Part shown: positions 34,875-42,977 of the stretch, piece after piece | Position numbering within the stretch: position 1 is the stretch's first letter | Layout: every line of letters begins with the position of its first letter | NCBI RefSeq assembly: GCF_003012735.1 | Contig: NZ_PXYI01000002.1 | Location: 62,001-126,000 of the forward strand | From: Allosphingosinicella deserti | Lineage (GTDB): Bacteria > Pseudomonadota > Alphaproteobacteria > Sphingomonadales > Sphingomonadaceae | DNA length: 64,000 bases | Reading direction: 5' to 3' | The notes under the pieces: generated by a model | The model's database searches: none | Told to the model about the DNA's origin: nothing | Seen by the model: the letters and a program-made list of their open reading frames with translations, nothing else | Program-made: the position numbers and the translations under genes

Positions 34875-35738
34875 ATGCGCTTCACTCCGATCCTCGCCGC
34901 CGCACTGGCCGCATTGCTGGCCGTCCCGCAGGTTGCCGTCGCCCAGAACGCCGTCACACGCCCTGCGGCGAGGCCGTTTACGAGCGATCGGATCACGGTC
35001 GAAGTGATCGGCTCAGGACCCGACGTGGTCCTGATCCCCGGCCTCACGGCAGGCAGCGACATCTGGCGCGGCACGGTCGCGGCGGTGCCCGGCTATCGCT
35101 ACCACCTCGTCCAGGTCTCCGGCTTCGCCGGGACGCCGGTGCGCGGCAACGCGCGCGGGCCGGTGGTTGCGCCGCTCGCCGCCGAGATTGCGCGCTACGT
35201 CGAGACCAAAGGGCTTAGTCGCCCCGCGATCGTCGGCCACTCGATGGGTGGCACGCTCGCGATGACGATCGCCTCCATTTACCCGACCCGGATCGGCAAG
35301 GCGATGGTCGTCGACATGCTGCCGCAGCCAGCCGGGATCGTCGGCTCGTCCGCCTCCGGCGTGCGCGGCCTTGCCGATGCGCTACGCGGGCTGAGCGGCT
35401 CGGAAGATGGGCGACGGCTGATCGCCTCGGCGATCCGGATGTTCGGCAATGCCGACAGCGACGAGCGGCCGAGCGATCCCGATCTCGTCGCACGCGCGAC
35501 CCACGAACTCGCGGTGGCCGATCTCGGCCCGGCCCTACCGAAGATCCACGCGCCCCTCACCGTCGTCTATGCCTCACCGGACGCCGCCCAGGGCGCCGGA
35601 ATCGACCGGACCTATGGTGTCGCCTATGCCCGGAAGAAAGGCGTACGGCTGGTGCGGATCAACGGCAGCGGCCACATGATCATGTACGATCAGCCGGCCA
35701 AGTTCCGGGCAACCCTGAAGGGCTTCCTGGCGCAATAG
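34875..35738 (+). CDS. Exported alpha/beta hydrolase (copy 2 of a tandem pair)
   Basis: The 287-residue paralogue of the preceding gene has a signal peptide (1 to about 24, ending AVAQ), nucleophile S123 in GHSMGG and histidine in SGHMIMYDQP. It differs at the oxyanion position, where LIPGLTAG replaces LIHGLAAS, so the usual histidine is a proline. The two copies share gene order and C termini, pointing to local duplication and divergence. Convergent with nadB. Confidence 0.82.
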   Translation: MRFTPILAAALAALLAVPQVAVAQNAVTRPAARPFTSDRITVEVIGSGPDVVLIPGLTAGSDIWRGTVAAVPGYRYHLVQVSGFAGTPVRGNARGPVVAPLAAEIARYVETKGLSRPAIVGHSMGGTLAMTIASIYPTRIGKAMVVDMLPQPAGIVGSSASGVRGLADALRGLSGSEDGRRLIASAIRMFGNADSDERPSDPDLVARATHELAVADLGPALPKIHAPLTVVYASPDAAQGAGIDRTYGVAYARKKGVRLVRINGSGHMIMYDQPAKFRATLKGFLAQ

Positions 35739-35763
35739 GCTGCGCCGCAAGAGGAAGCGGGGC

Positions 35764-37398
35764 TCAGCCCTTCGGCACGAGCACCGTATCCACCGCTTCC
35801 GGCAGCAGGTCCGGATAGTCGAGCGTGTAGTGCAGTCCCCGGCTCTCCTGGCGGGTGAGGGCGGAGCGCACGATCAGGCCGGCAACCTCGACGAGATTGC
35901 GCAGTTCGATGAGATCCGGAGTCACGCGGAAATTGCCGTAATATTCCTGGGTCTCGTCGCGGAGCAGGTTGACGCGATTGAGCGCACGCTCGAGCCGCTT
36001 GGTGGTGCGGACGATTCCGACATAGTCCCACATGAACTTGCGGATTTCCTGCCAATTGTGGTGGACCACCACTTCCTCGTCGGAATCCGTGACCCGGCTT
36101 TCGTCCCAGGGACGGATCGCCGGCGGCGGCCTCAGCGTCGACCAGTTGCGATTGATGTGCTGCGCGGCGGCGACTCCGAACACGAGGCATTCGAGCACCG
36201 AATTGGAGGCAAGGCGATTGGCCCCGTGCAGGCCCGACATGGTCACCTCGCCGGCGGCGTAGAGGCCCTCGAGATCGGTGCGGCCGTCGAGATCCACGAT
36301 CACCCCGCCGCACGTATAATGGGCGGCCGGGACGACCGGGATCGGTTCGCGGGTGATGTCGATGCCGATGTCCGCCTCAGCGAGGCGGGCAGCGATCGTC
36401 GGGAAGTGGTTGACGATGAACTCGGGATCGCGCTGGCTGATGTCGAGATGGACGTAGTCGAGGCCGAGGCGCTTGAGCTCGTGATCGATCGCGCGGGCGA
36501 CGATGTCGCGCGGCGCAAGCTCGGCGCGGGCGTCGAATTCCGGCATGAAGCGATGGCCCGTGCCGGGAATCTTGAGGTGACCGCCCTCGCCCCGCATCGC
36601 CTCGGTGATCAGGAAATTCTTGATCTCGGGATGGTACAGGCAGGTCGGGTGAAATTGGTTGAATTCCATGTTCGCGACGCGGCAGCCGGCACGCCAGGCC
36701 ATCGCGATGCCGTCGCCGGTCGAGCCCTTCGGATTGGTCGAATAGAGCCAGGCGCGGCTGGCCCCGCCTGAGGCGAGAATCGTCGCGCGTGCGGTGAACA
36801 GCGACACGCCGCCGCGCTTGCGATCGAGGGCGTAGACGCCCCACACCCGCTTTTCGCCGGTCTCGTCCACCGCATGGCGATTGGTGACGAGGTCGATCGC
36901 CGCCATGTCGGGGATGAGGGTGACGTTGGGATGGTTCGCCGCGGCTTTCTCCAAGGCCTGCTGAACGGCAGCCCCGGTGGCGTCGGCGACGTGGACGATG
37001 CGGCGGTGGCTGTGGCCGCCTTCGCGGGTCAGATGCCAGCGCGGCTCGTCTCCGCCATTGCCGCTGCCCGTGTTGCCTTCGCCGGTATTGAACGGCACGC
37101 CGAGGGCGGCGAGCCGCTCGATCGCGGCCGGCGCATTCTCGACGACATATTCGACGGCGTCGCGGCGGTTGAGCCCGGCACCGGCGACGATCGTATCCTC
37201 GATATGGCTTTCGAACGTGTCGCCGGGCTCCAGCACGGCGGCGATCCCGCCCTGCGCCCATGCGGTGGAGCCTGCCGAGATCGCCGCCTTGGCGAGGACC
37301 GCCACGCGCAGGTGCGGCGCCAGCGAGAGCGCCGCCGAGAGCCCCGCCGCCCCGGATCCGATCACCAGGACGTCGTAATCGTGCGCTTCAACGGCCAC
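35764..37398 (-). CDS. nadB: L-aspartate oxidase
   Basis: The 544-residue flavoprotein has the FAD dinucleotide loop GSGAAG at 14-19, STAWAQGGIAA, HSHRRIVH, HPTCLYHPEI and GLYAAGEVTMSGLHGANRLASNSVLE, all typical of NadB. It oxidises aspartate to iminoaspartate for NAD synthesis. The GTG at 37398 has GGAG eight bases upstream; the open frame continues into the ABC gene without a plausible start. nadA and nadC are not adjacent. Confidence 0.94.
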   Translation of the reverse strand: MAVEAHDYDVLVIGSGAAGLSAALSLAPHLRVAVLAKAAISAGSTAWAQGGIAAVLEPGDTFESHIEDTIVAGAGLNRRDAVEYVVENAPAAIERLAALGVPFNTGEGNTGSGNGGDEPRWHLTREGGHSHRRIVHVADATGAAVQQALEKAAANHPNVTLIPDMAAIDLVTNRHAVDETGEKRVWGVYALDRKRGGVSLFTARATILASGGASRAWLYSTNPKGSTGDGIAMAWRAGCRVANMEFNQFHPTCLYHPEIKNFLITEAMRGEGGHLKIPGTGHRFMPEFDARAELAPRDIVARAIDHELKRLGLDYVHLDISQRDPEFIVNHFPTIAARLAEADIGIDITREPIPVVPAAHYTCGGVIVDLDGRTDLEGLYAAGEVTMSGLHGANRLASNSVLECLVFGVAAAQHINRNWSTLRPPPAIRPWDESRVTDSDEEVVVHHNWQEIRKFMWDYVGIVRTTKRLERALNRVNLLRDETQEYYGNFRVTPDLIELRNLVEVAGLIVRSALTRQESRGLHYTLDYPDLLPEAVDTVLVPKG

Positions 37399-37424
37399 GG
37401 GCAATCTCCTTCGTGCCCTGCGGA

Positions 37425-38351
37425 TTAGGCCGCATGGGAGGCCCGGGTGAGGTTCAGGAATACGTCTTCGAGATCGGCCTCGCGGGTCGAGACGTCGACG
37501 ATGCCGAGGCCGTCGCGTTGCAGGGCGGCGAGCACTTCGCCGGCATTCACCTTGTCCTTGCGATAGGTGATCGCCAACGTGCGCTCGCCCTTGAGCTCGA
37601 TCTTGTCGAAGCAGGCGGCATCGGGAAGCGCGGCGATGTCGCGGTCGACCGTCACCTCCACCGCTTTCTCCTGCGCCATGCCCACCAGGGTACGGGTGGT
37701 CTCGTTGGCGATCAGCCGGCCATGGTTGATGATCGCGATGCGATCGCAAAGCTGCTCGGCTTCTTCGAGGTAATGGGTGGTGAGGACGATGGTCACGCCC
37801 TGCCGGTTGAGTTCCCGCACATAATCCCAGAGCTGCTGGCGCAGCTCGATATCGACGCCGGCCGTGGGTTCATCGAGGACGAGGATCGGCGGCGAGTGGG
37901 TCATTGCCTTGGCCACCAGGAGCCGTCGCTTCATGCCGCCCGACAGGGTGCGCGAATAGGCATGGGCCTTGTCCTCGAGCCGCACCGCGCGCAGCAGCTC
38001 CGCAGTCTTTCGCGCCGATTTCGGCACTCCGTAGAGACCGGCCTGGATCTCCAGGGTTTCGAACGGAGTGAAGAAGGGATCGAACACGATTTCCTGCGGC
38101 ACGATTCCGATCGAGCCCTTGGCATTGCGGGGGTGCTTGTCGATGTCGAAGCCCCAGATCTCGGCGGTGCCGCGGGTCTTGTTCACCAGCCCGGCAAGGA
38201 TGTTGATCGTCGTCGACTTGCCGGCGCCGTTCGGGCCGAGCAGGCCGAAGATCTGGCCGCGCGGCACGTCGAGGGTCACGCCCTCGAGCGCGCGCTTGCC
38301 GCCCTGATAGGTTTTTTCCAGGTCACGGATTGCGATTGCGGCATCGGTCAT
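37425..38351 (-). CDS. ABC transporter ATP-binding protein (NodI/DrrA type)
   Basis: The 308-residue ATPase has Walker A GPNGAGKST at 39-47, signature LSGGMKRRL near 138-146, and Walker B ILVLDEPTAGVD. The extra C-terminal region of about 80 residues, ending EDVFLNLTRA, is typical of DrrA/NodI-like exporters. No permease gene is adjacent: nadB lies downstream and ybdD upstream. It either pairs with a distant permease or acts otherwise. It probably shares a transcript with nadB (26-base gap). Confidence 0.88.
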   Translation of the reverse strand: MTDAAIAIRDLEKTYQGGKRALEGVTLDVPRGQIFGLLGPNGAGKSTTINILAGLVNKTRGTAEIWGFDIDKHPRNAKGSIGIVPQEIVFDPFFTPFETLEIQAGLYGVPKSARKTAELLRAVRLEDKAHAYSRTLSGGMKRRLLVAKAMTHSPPILVLDEPTAGVDIELRQQLWDYVRELNRQGVTIVLTTHYLEEAEQLCDRIAIINHGRLIANETTRTLVGMAQEKAVEVTVDRDIAALPDAACFDKIELKGERTLAITYRKDKVNAGEVLAALQRDGLGIVDVSTREADLEDVFLNLTRASHAA

Positions 38352-38396
38352 GGCGAGCGCTCTAACGCCTGGGTGCGCGCAAGGATAGCATTGGCC

Positions 38397-38594
38397 TCAG
38401 CAGCAGCGCCCGATCCGGTCCGGCCCGCCGCCGTAACGCCGCTCGGTCCGCTCGCGATGGAATTCTCGGCGGCTCATGACCGGCTCTCCGGGATGATGCG
38501 CGCGCCGGTGGGCGGCATAGACGTCGTAGTCGGGCATCCCGACCATCAGTCGGGCGGCGCGACCGATCGCGGAGAGCGGATCAGGCCACCGCAT
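38397..38594 (-). CDS. YbdD/YjiX family small protein
   Basis: The 65-residue protein has LMVGMPDYDVYAAHRR and ends YGGGPDRIGRCC, matching E. coli YbdD/YjiX, the small partner encoded next to CstA-type pyruvate/peptide transporters and needed for their activity in E. coli. Its ATG lies 14 bases inside the end of cstA, consistent with coupled translation. Confidence 0.85.
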   Translation of the reverse strand: MRWPDPLSAIGRAARLMVGMPDYDVYAAHRRAHHPGEPVMSRREFHRERTERRYGGGPDRIGRCC

Positions 38595-40647
38595 CGGCCA
38601 CCTCGCGGGCGCTTGGCGCGTCGTTCCGGCGTGCCGAGAGGATCGAGCTGATGCCGTACGCGACGATTGCGATCACAACGGCCACGAACAGTGCGCACAA
38701 GCCGGCATCGACGTAGTCGTTGAAGATCACCTGCCGCATTTGCGCGGCGCCCTTTGCCGGGGCGAGGGTCTCGCCGCCGGCAAGCGCGTCGGAATATCGG
38801 CGCGCATGGGCGAGGAAGCCGATCTTCGGGTCGGAATGGAAGATCTTCTGCCAGCCTGCTGTCAAGGTGCAGATCAGCAGCCACGCCGCGGGGACCATGG
38901 TTACCCAGGCGTAACGCTCCCGCTTCATCCTGAAGAGGATGACGGTGGACAAAGTGAGCGCCATCGCCGCCAGCATCTGGTTGGAGATTCCGAACAGGGG
39001 CCACAGCGTATTGATCCCGCCGAGCGGATCGGTAACCCCCTGGTACAGGAACCAGCCCCAGGCACCGACCGCAAGCGCGGTGGCCAGGAGGTTCGCCGGC
39101 CAGCTCCGCGTGTCCTTGAACCGCGGCGCGAACGTGCCGAGGAGATCCTGGATCATGAACCGGGCAACGCGGGTACCAGCGTCGACCGTGGTCAGGATGA
39201 ACAAAGCTTCGAACAAGATCGCGAAATGGTACCAGAAGGCCATCATCCCCGGTCCGCCGATCACGTTGGACAGGATATGGGCCATGCCGACCGCCAGGGT
39301 CGGGGCGCCGCCGGTACGGGAGAGGATGGTTGCTTCGCCGACCTGGACGGCGACTTGGTCGAGGGCCTCAGGCGAGATCGTGAAGCCCCAGCCGGACAGA
39401 GCGGCTGCCGCTTCGCCGGCGGTGGTGCCGATCAGCGCGGCGGGGCTGTTCAGCGCAAAGTAGACGGCAGGGTCGAGCACGCACGCGGCGATCAGCGCCA
39501 TGATCGCGACGAAGCTTTCCATCAGCATCGCACCATAGCCGATCAGCGGCAGATCCGCCTCGCTGCCGATCATCTTGGGCGTGGTGCCGGACGCGATCAG
39601 CGCGTGGAAGCCGGACACGGCGCCGCACGCGATGGTGATGAACAAGAAGGGGAACAGGCTGCCGGCGAAGACGGGGCCGCTGCCGTCGACGAAGCGCGTG
39701 ATCGCAGGCATCTGCAGCTCCGGGCGGACGATCAGGATTCCGATCGCAAGCCCCAGGATCGTGCCGATCTTGAGAAAGGTCGAAAGATAGTCCCGGGGCG
39801 CGAGCAGCAGCCATACCGGGATCACCGACGCGATGAAGCCGTACGCGATCAGCATCAGCGCGAGCGCTTCTCCGGAGAAGGTGAAGGCAGGTCCCCAGGT
39901 CGGATCCGCCGCGACCCGCCCGCCGAGGACGATGGCGAGCATCAGGCCGGCGAAGCCGATCAGCGATACTTCAAGGATCCGGCCGGGGCGGAGATAGCGT
40001 CCGTACAGGCCCATGATCAGCGCGACCGGCATCGTCGCGAACACGGTGAACGTGCCCCAGGGGCTCTCGGCCAGCGCCTTCACCACCACCAGCGCCAGCA
40101 CGGCGAGCAGGATGATCATGATCGCCAGGATGCCGAACATCGCGATTACGCCGGGCACATTGCCCATCTCCGACCGGATGATCTCGCCGAGCGAGCGACC
40201 GTCGCGCCGCGTAGAGATGAACAGGATCAGGAAATCCTGGACGGCACCCGCGAAGACGACTCCGACGAGGATCCAGAGCGTGCCGGGCAGGTAGCCCATT
40301 TGCGCGGCGAGCACCGGCCCTACCAAGGGGCCCGCCCCTGCGATCGCGGCGAAATGGTGCCCGAACAATGTGTAGCGGTCGGTCGGAACGTAATCGAGGC
40401 CGTCGTTGCGCCGGACGGCCGGTGTCCGGCGGCCCGGATCGATTTGGACGACGCGGCGGGCGATGAACAGGCCGTAGAAGCGATAGGCGGACAGATAGAC
40501 GCAGATCGCCGCGACGACGATCCACAAGGCATTGATCGTCTCCCCGCGATGAAGGGCGACGACGCCGAGCGCCGCAGCCCCGACGATGGCGATGATCGCG
40601 GCCAGCAACCGATTCGCCGTGCGGCCGTCCGCGGCGATGCTCGCCAT
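38581..40647 (-). CDS. cstA: Carbon starvation protein CstA (pyruvate/peptide transporter)
   Basis: The 688-residue protein has about 16-18 membrane helices. The N-terminal block with YVPTDRYTLFGHHFAAIAGAGPLVGP and QMGYLPGTLWI is the CstA signature, and the C-terminal DUF4161-like domain is present. CstA family members import pyruvate or peptides under carbon limitation. ybdD overlaps its 3' end. The upstream region is 329 bases and holds no gene. Confidence 0.93.
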   Translation of the reverse strand: MASIAADGRTANRLLAAIIAIVGAAALGVVALHRGETINALWIVVAAICVYLSAYRFYGLFIARRVVQIDPGRRTPAVRRNDGLDYVPTDRYTLFGHHFAAIAGAGPLVGPVLAAQMGYLPGTLWILVGVVFAGAVQDFLILFISTRRDGRSLGEIIRSEMGNVPGVIAMFGILAIMIILLAVLALVVVKALAESPWGTFTVFATMPVALIMGLYGRYLRPGRILEVSLIGFAGLMLAIVLGGRVAADPTWGPAFTFSGEALALMLIAYGFIASVIPVWLLLAPRDYLSTFLKIGTILGLAIGILIVRPELQMPAITRFVDGSGPVFAGSLFPFLFITIACGAVSGFHALIASGTTPKMIGSEADLPLIGYGAMLMESFVAIMALIAACVLDPAVYFALNSPAALIGTTAGEAAAALSGWGFTISPEALDQVAVQVGEATILSRTGGAPTLAVGMAHILSNVIGGPGMMAFWYHFAILFEALFILTTVDAGTRVARFMIQDLLGTFAPRFKDTRSWPANLLATALAVGAWGWFLYQGVTDPLGGINTLWPLFGISNQMLAAMALTLSTVILFRMKRERYAWVTMVPAAWLLICTLTAGWQKIFHSDPKIGFLAHARRYSDALAGGETLAPAKGAAQMRQVIFNDYVDAGLCALFVAVVIAIVAYGISSILSARRNDAPSAREVADAVA

Positions 40648-40976
40648 AGTCTCTCCCGACGCAGGGCTCCTCTTCGCAGGAGCTGGTGGCGCAGGCTAGC
40701 GCCGGGATCCTGCCTCGAAAAGAGCCGAGTGGCGTTTGTCATTCCGATCGTTCCGGATCTGAAAAGATGGTCGTGCCGCGCCACGCTGCCGATCCAGATC
40801 AAGGGTCGATCTTCGAAATCGAGCGAAGACGATGTCGTGTAAACGCGACAGTCCGTATTCTTGCTGGCAGATGAACAAAGATCAACGTGCAATTAAGCCG
40901 GGAAACATATTGAAACTCGTGGCGGCTTTTGTGCGTTCTTGGCTGCATAGATGGTGGGCGTTATTGGAGACAGGCA
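40648..40976. other. Intergenic region between cstA and a divergent secreted-protein gene
   Basis: No convincing gene in these 329 bases. At 40833-40850 there is an imperfect palindrome, TGTCGTGT-AA-ACGCGACA (8-2-8 with one T-G pair), a possible operator for either divergent gene. AT content rises toward 40860-40920, as in a promoter. GGAGACAG precedes the ATG at 40977. Confidence 0.35.
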
Positions 40977-41645
40977 ATGAACAGACTTCTCACCGCAATG
41001 GCGGCGGTATCGACCCTCGCGATCGCTGCGCCGGTTGCAGCACAGATATCGACGGGCGTGAACGCCAATGCCGGAGGCCAGATGGGCATCGGCAATCGCA
41101 TCGCGCGGCTCGAGACACGGATCCAGGCCGGCGTCGACGCAGGCACGATCGACCGCACCGAAGCGCGCACGCTTCGCCAGCAGCTGCGCGACATCACGCG
41201 TATGGAGCGGCAATATAGCCGCGGCGGCTATTCGCAGCAGGAGCGGAGCGACCTTCAGCAACGGCTTCGCGGCTTCCGCGATCAGCTTGCGCAGGCGGAC
41301 GGACGTGGCGGCCAATATGGCTATGGCAACGGATATCCGAATGGCAATGCCAATGACGATTACGGTCAGGGCGGGCCGTATGAGGAAGCCGCCTGCGAGA
41401 CCCGCAGCAGCGGCGGCATCGGCGGTATTTTCGACAATATCTTCGGCGGAGGCGGCAATGATGACGAGTGTTCCGGCCTTCGCGTCGGCGAGCGCGCCAG
41501 CGGCAATCTGAGCGCCTTGCCCTCCGAATATCGGCGTCAGTTCCGAGACGGAAATGGTATCGCTTACCGCACTGACGGGAACCAGATCTATCAGGTCGAT
41601 ACGCGCAACAACACAGTGCTCCGCGTCTACGGCATGAACCGCTGA
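40977..41645 (+). CDS. Secreted hypothetical protein, Gly/Gln/Arg-rich
   Basis: The 222-residue protein has a clear signal peptide (1-22, ending PVAAQ). Residues about 35-115 form a charged helical region (RIARLETRIQAGVDAGTIDR, then RQQLRDITRMERQYSR), 115-135 are Gly/Tyr/Asn-rich, and a C-terminal segment ends with YRTDGNQIYQVDTRNN, an RcnB-like or beta-hairpin pattern. Two cysteines (in EAACETR and DDECSG) may form a disulphide. The ATG at 40977 has a good ribosome site. No function can be assigned. Confidence 0.7.
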   Translation: MNRLLTAMAAVSTLAIAAPVAAQISTGVNANAGGQMGIGNRIARLETRIQAGVDAGTIDRTEARTLRQQLRDITRMERQYSRGGYSQQERSDLQQRLRGFRDQLAQADGRGGQYGYGNGYPNGNANDDYGQGGPYEEAACETRSSGGIGGIFDNIFGGGGNDDECSGLRVGERASGNLSALPSEYRRQFRDGNGIAYRTDGNQIYQVDTRNNTVLRVYGMNR

Positions 41646-41663
41646 TCGAGGCTCCGGTTGAAA

Positions 41664-41700
41664 GACGATGGCGGGAGTGCGCTGCACTTCCGCCATCGTC
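41664..41700 (+). terminator. Strong hairpin after the secreted-protein gene
   Basis: A 17-bp stem with one G-U pair and a 3-base loop begins 18 bases after the stop: outer arms GACGATGGCGG and CCGCCATCGTC, inner arms AGTGC and GCACT. No T-run follows, so it may be a terminator aided by Rho or an mRNA-stabilising hairpin. Confidence 0.55.
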
Positions 41701-41783
41701 GCGTCGGATGTCCATCCGGCAGATCCGCGACGAGCTGCGTTCGTGGCGCGGCGACCGGAACAGTATCGGCCTCTCGAATGTTG

Positions 41784-41806
41784 CTATTGAGAAGCGTTCT
41801 CAATAG
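41784..41806 (+). promoter_or_regulatory. Fur/Irr-like palindromic operator
   Basis: CTATTGAGAA-GCG-TTCTCAATAG is a perfect 10-3-10 palindrome centred 43 bases before the ATG at 41838. The core TGAGAA...TTCTCA resembles Fur boxes, and TTGAGAA-N3-TTCTCAA also resembles the spacing of the Irr iron-control element. It is surrounded by AT-rich sequence in an otherwise GC-rich region. Confidence 0.55.
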
Positions 41807-41837
41807 AGTATTGCTCCAGGACGAAAGGAGCATATCG

Positions 41838-42233
41838 ATGGAGAGTCTGACCCGCACCCCCGAGCTGCAGAGCTTGCCCGCCGATCGGCTGCGTGTCGTT
41901 CGGGCCATGCGCTGCTGGGTTGCGGCGCACCGGCTCGGCGGCTGCCCGATCGGGGCATTGCGCGCGCAACTCGGATGCCCCCGGGCGGCGGCACATCTTC
42001 ATCTTCTGCTCGAGGAAGTCGGGGCCGCCTGGCCCGATCCGTTCGCCGTCAGCCCGCCGTGCTGCGGGATGCTCAGTCACGACGAGGCGACCCTCGCGGA
42101 CATGGTGGGGCTCGCCTCCAACGGCGATCAGCCCGGCTTCGATCGCCTGCTCCGCGAAATGGTCGCGCCCGACGAACGGGAGCGGCTGTTCCACTCGACG
42201 CGGGTTCTCGCCGACCTTCTGCCGGCACAGTAG
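41838..42233 (+). CDS. Hypothetical protein behind an iron-box-like operator
   Basis: The 131-residue protein begins MESLTRTPELQSLPADRL. It is predicted soluble and helical, with cysteines in RCWVAAHR, GGCPIG, LGCPRA and a CC pair in SPPCCGML. No known domain was recognised. AAAGGAG lies eight bases before the ATG. The upstream palindrome suggests iron or redox control. It is convergent with the YbhB gene. Confidence 0.65.
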   Translation: MESLTRTPELQSLPADRLRVVRAMRCWVAAHRLGGCPIGALRAQLGCPRAAAHLHLLLEEVGAAWPDPFAVSPPCCGMLSHDEATLADMVGLASNGDQPGFDRLLREMVAPDERERLFHSTRVLADLLPAQ

Positions 42234-42253
42234 CACGACAGGCCAACGCCGGC

Positions 42254-42874
42254 TCAGGCCAGGCGGACGTTACCATGCGCGGAGACCGGTGCTTCGGCCT
42301 CTCGTGCGTAGGTGCCGGTGAGCAGGCCTGCGGCAAGAACATTGCCGGCCATCGCCCGCACGAGTGCGCCGCGGCCGGGCGTATCGCCGGGATCGGCAAC
42401 CTCCCCAAGTGCGAATAGCTGGAAGGCATAAGCATGCTCGCCATGGCCGGTCGGCGGATCGGGCGGCAGCCAGCCCTCTAAAAGATAGGAATTGCGGCCG
42501 ACGTCGCGTCCACCCGCCAGGCCGCGACCATCGGCGCGGATTGCGCCTTCGGCCAAACGCGCGTCGGAAGGCGGAATGTTCCAGACGATCGCGTGGACGA
42601 GCGGCTGCGGTGACGGCGCATCGGGATCCTCGACGATCAGCGCAAGGCTTCGCGTCCCTTCCGGCAACGCACTCCAGATGAGAGGCGGCGAGACACCCTC
42701 GCCATCCGCGGTGAAACGCGGCGGAAGGCGCGCTCCATCAGCAAAGGCCGGACTCGAAAGTTCGAGCGGCGCAAACTCTCCGCCAAGCTCGGGCTGCACG
42801 ATGCACAATTTCTCCGCGCCTGCCCGGATATTGCGCATCGCGTTGCCCAGCCAGTTGGGAACATGTTCGAGCAT
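42254..42874 (-). CDS. YbhB/YbcL family (Raf kinase inhibitor-like) protein
   Basis: The 206-residue protein starts MLEHVPNWLGNAMRNIRAG, the leader shared by alphaproteobacterial YbhB members, followed by a phosphatidylethanolamine-binding protein fold: SPPLIWSALPEGTRSLALIVEDPDAP is the ligand-site block and VHAIVWNIPP follows. No signal peptide. The fold binds small anionic ligands; the bacterial role is unclear. Confidence 0.85.
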   Translation of the reverse strand: MLEHVPNWLGNAMRNIRAGAEKLCIVQPELGGEFAPLELSSPAFADGARLPPRFTADGEGVSPPLIWSALPEGTRSLALIVEDPDAPSPQPLVHAIVWNIPPSDARLAEGAIRADGRGLAGGRDVGRNSYLLEGWLPPDPPTGHGEHAYAFQLFALGEVADPGDTPGRGALVRAMAGNVLAAGLLTGTYAREAEAPVSAHGNVRLA

Positions 42875-42977
42875 TCAGAGCCTCCTGCCGTGCCCATTCA
42901 ACCGGTGAGCTCCGGGAAGGCTCCTCAGATCCAGGATTTCTCCAGCCGCCGGCACGCTGCCGACCTACGGGTCGCCT

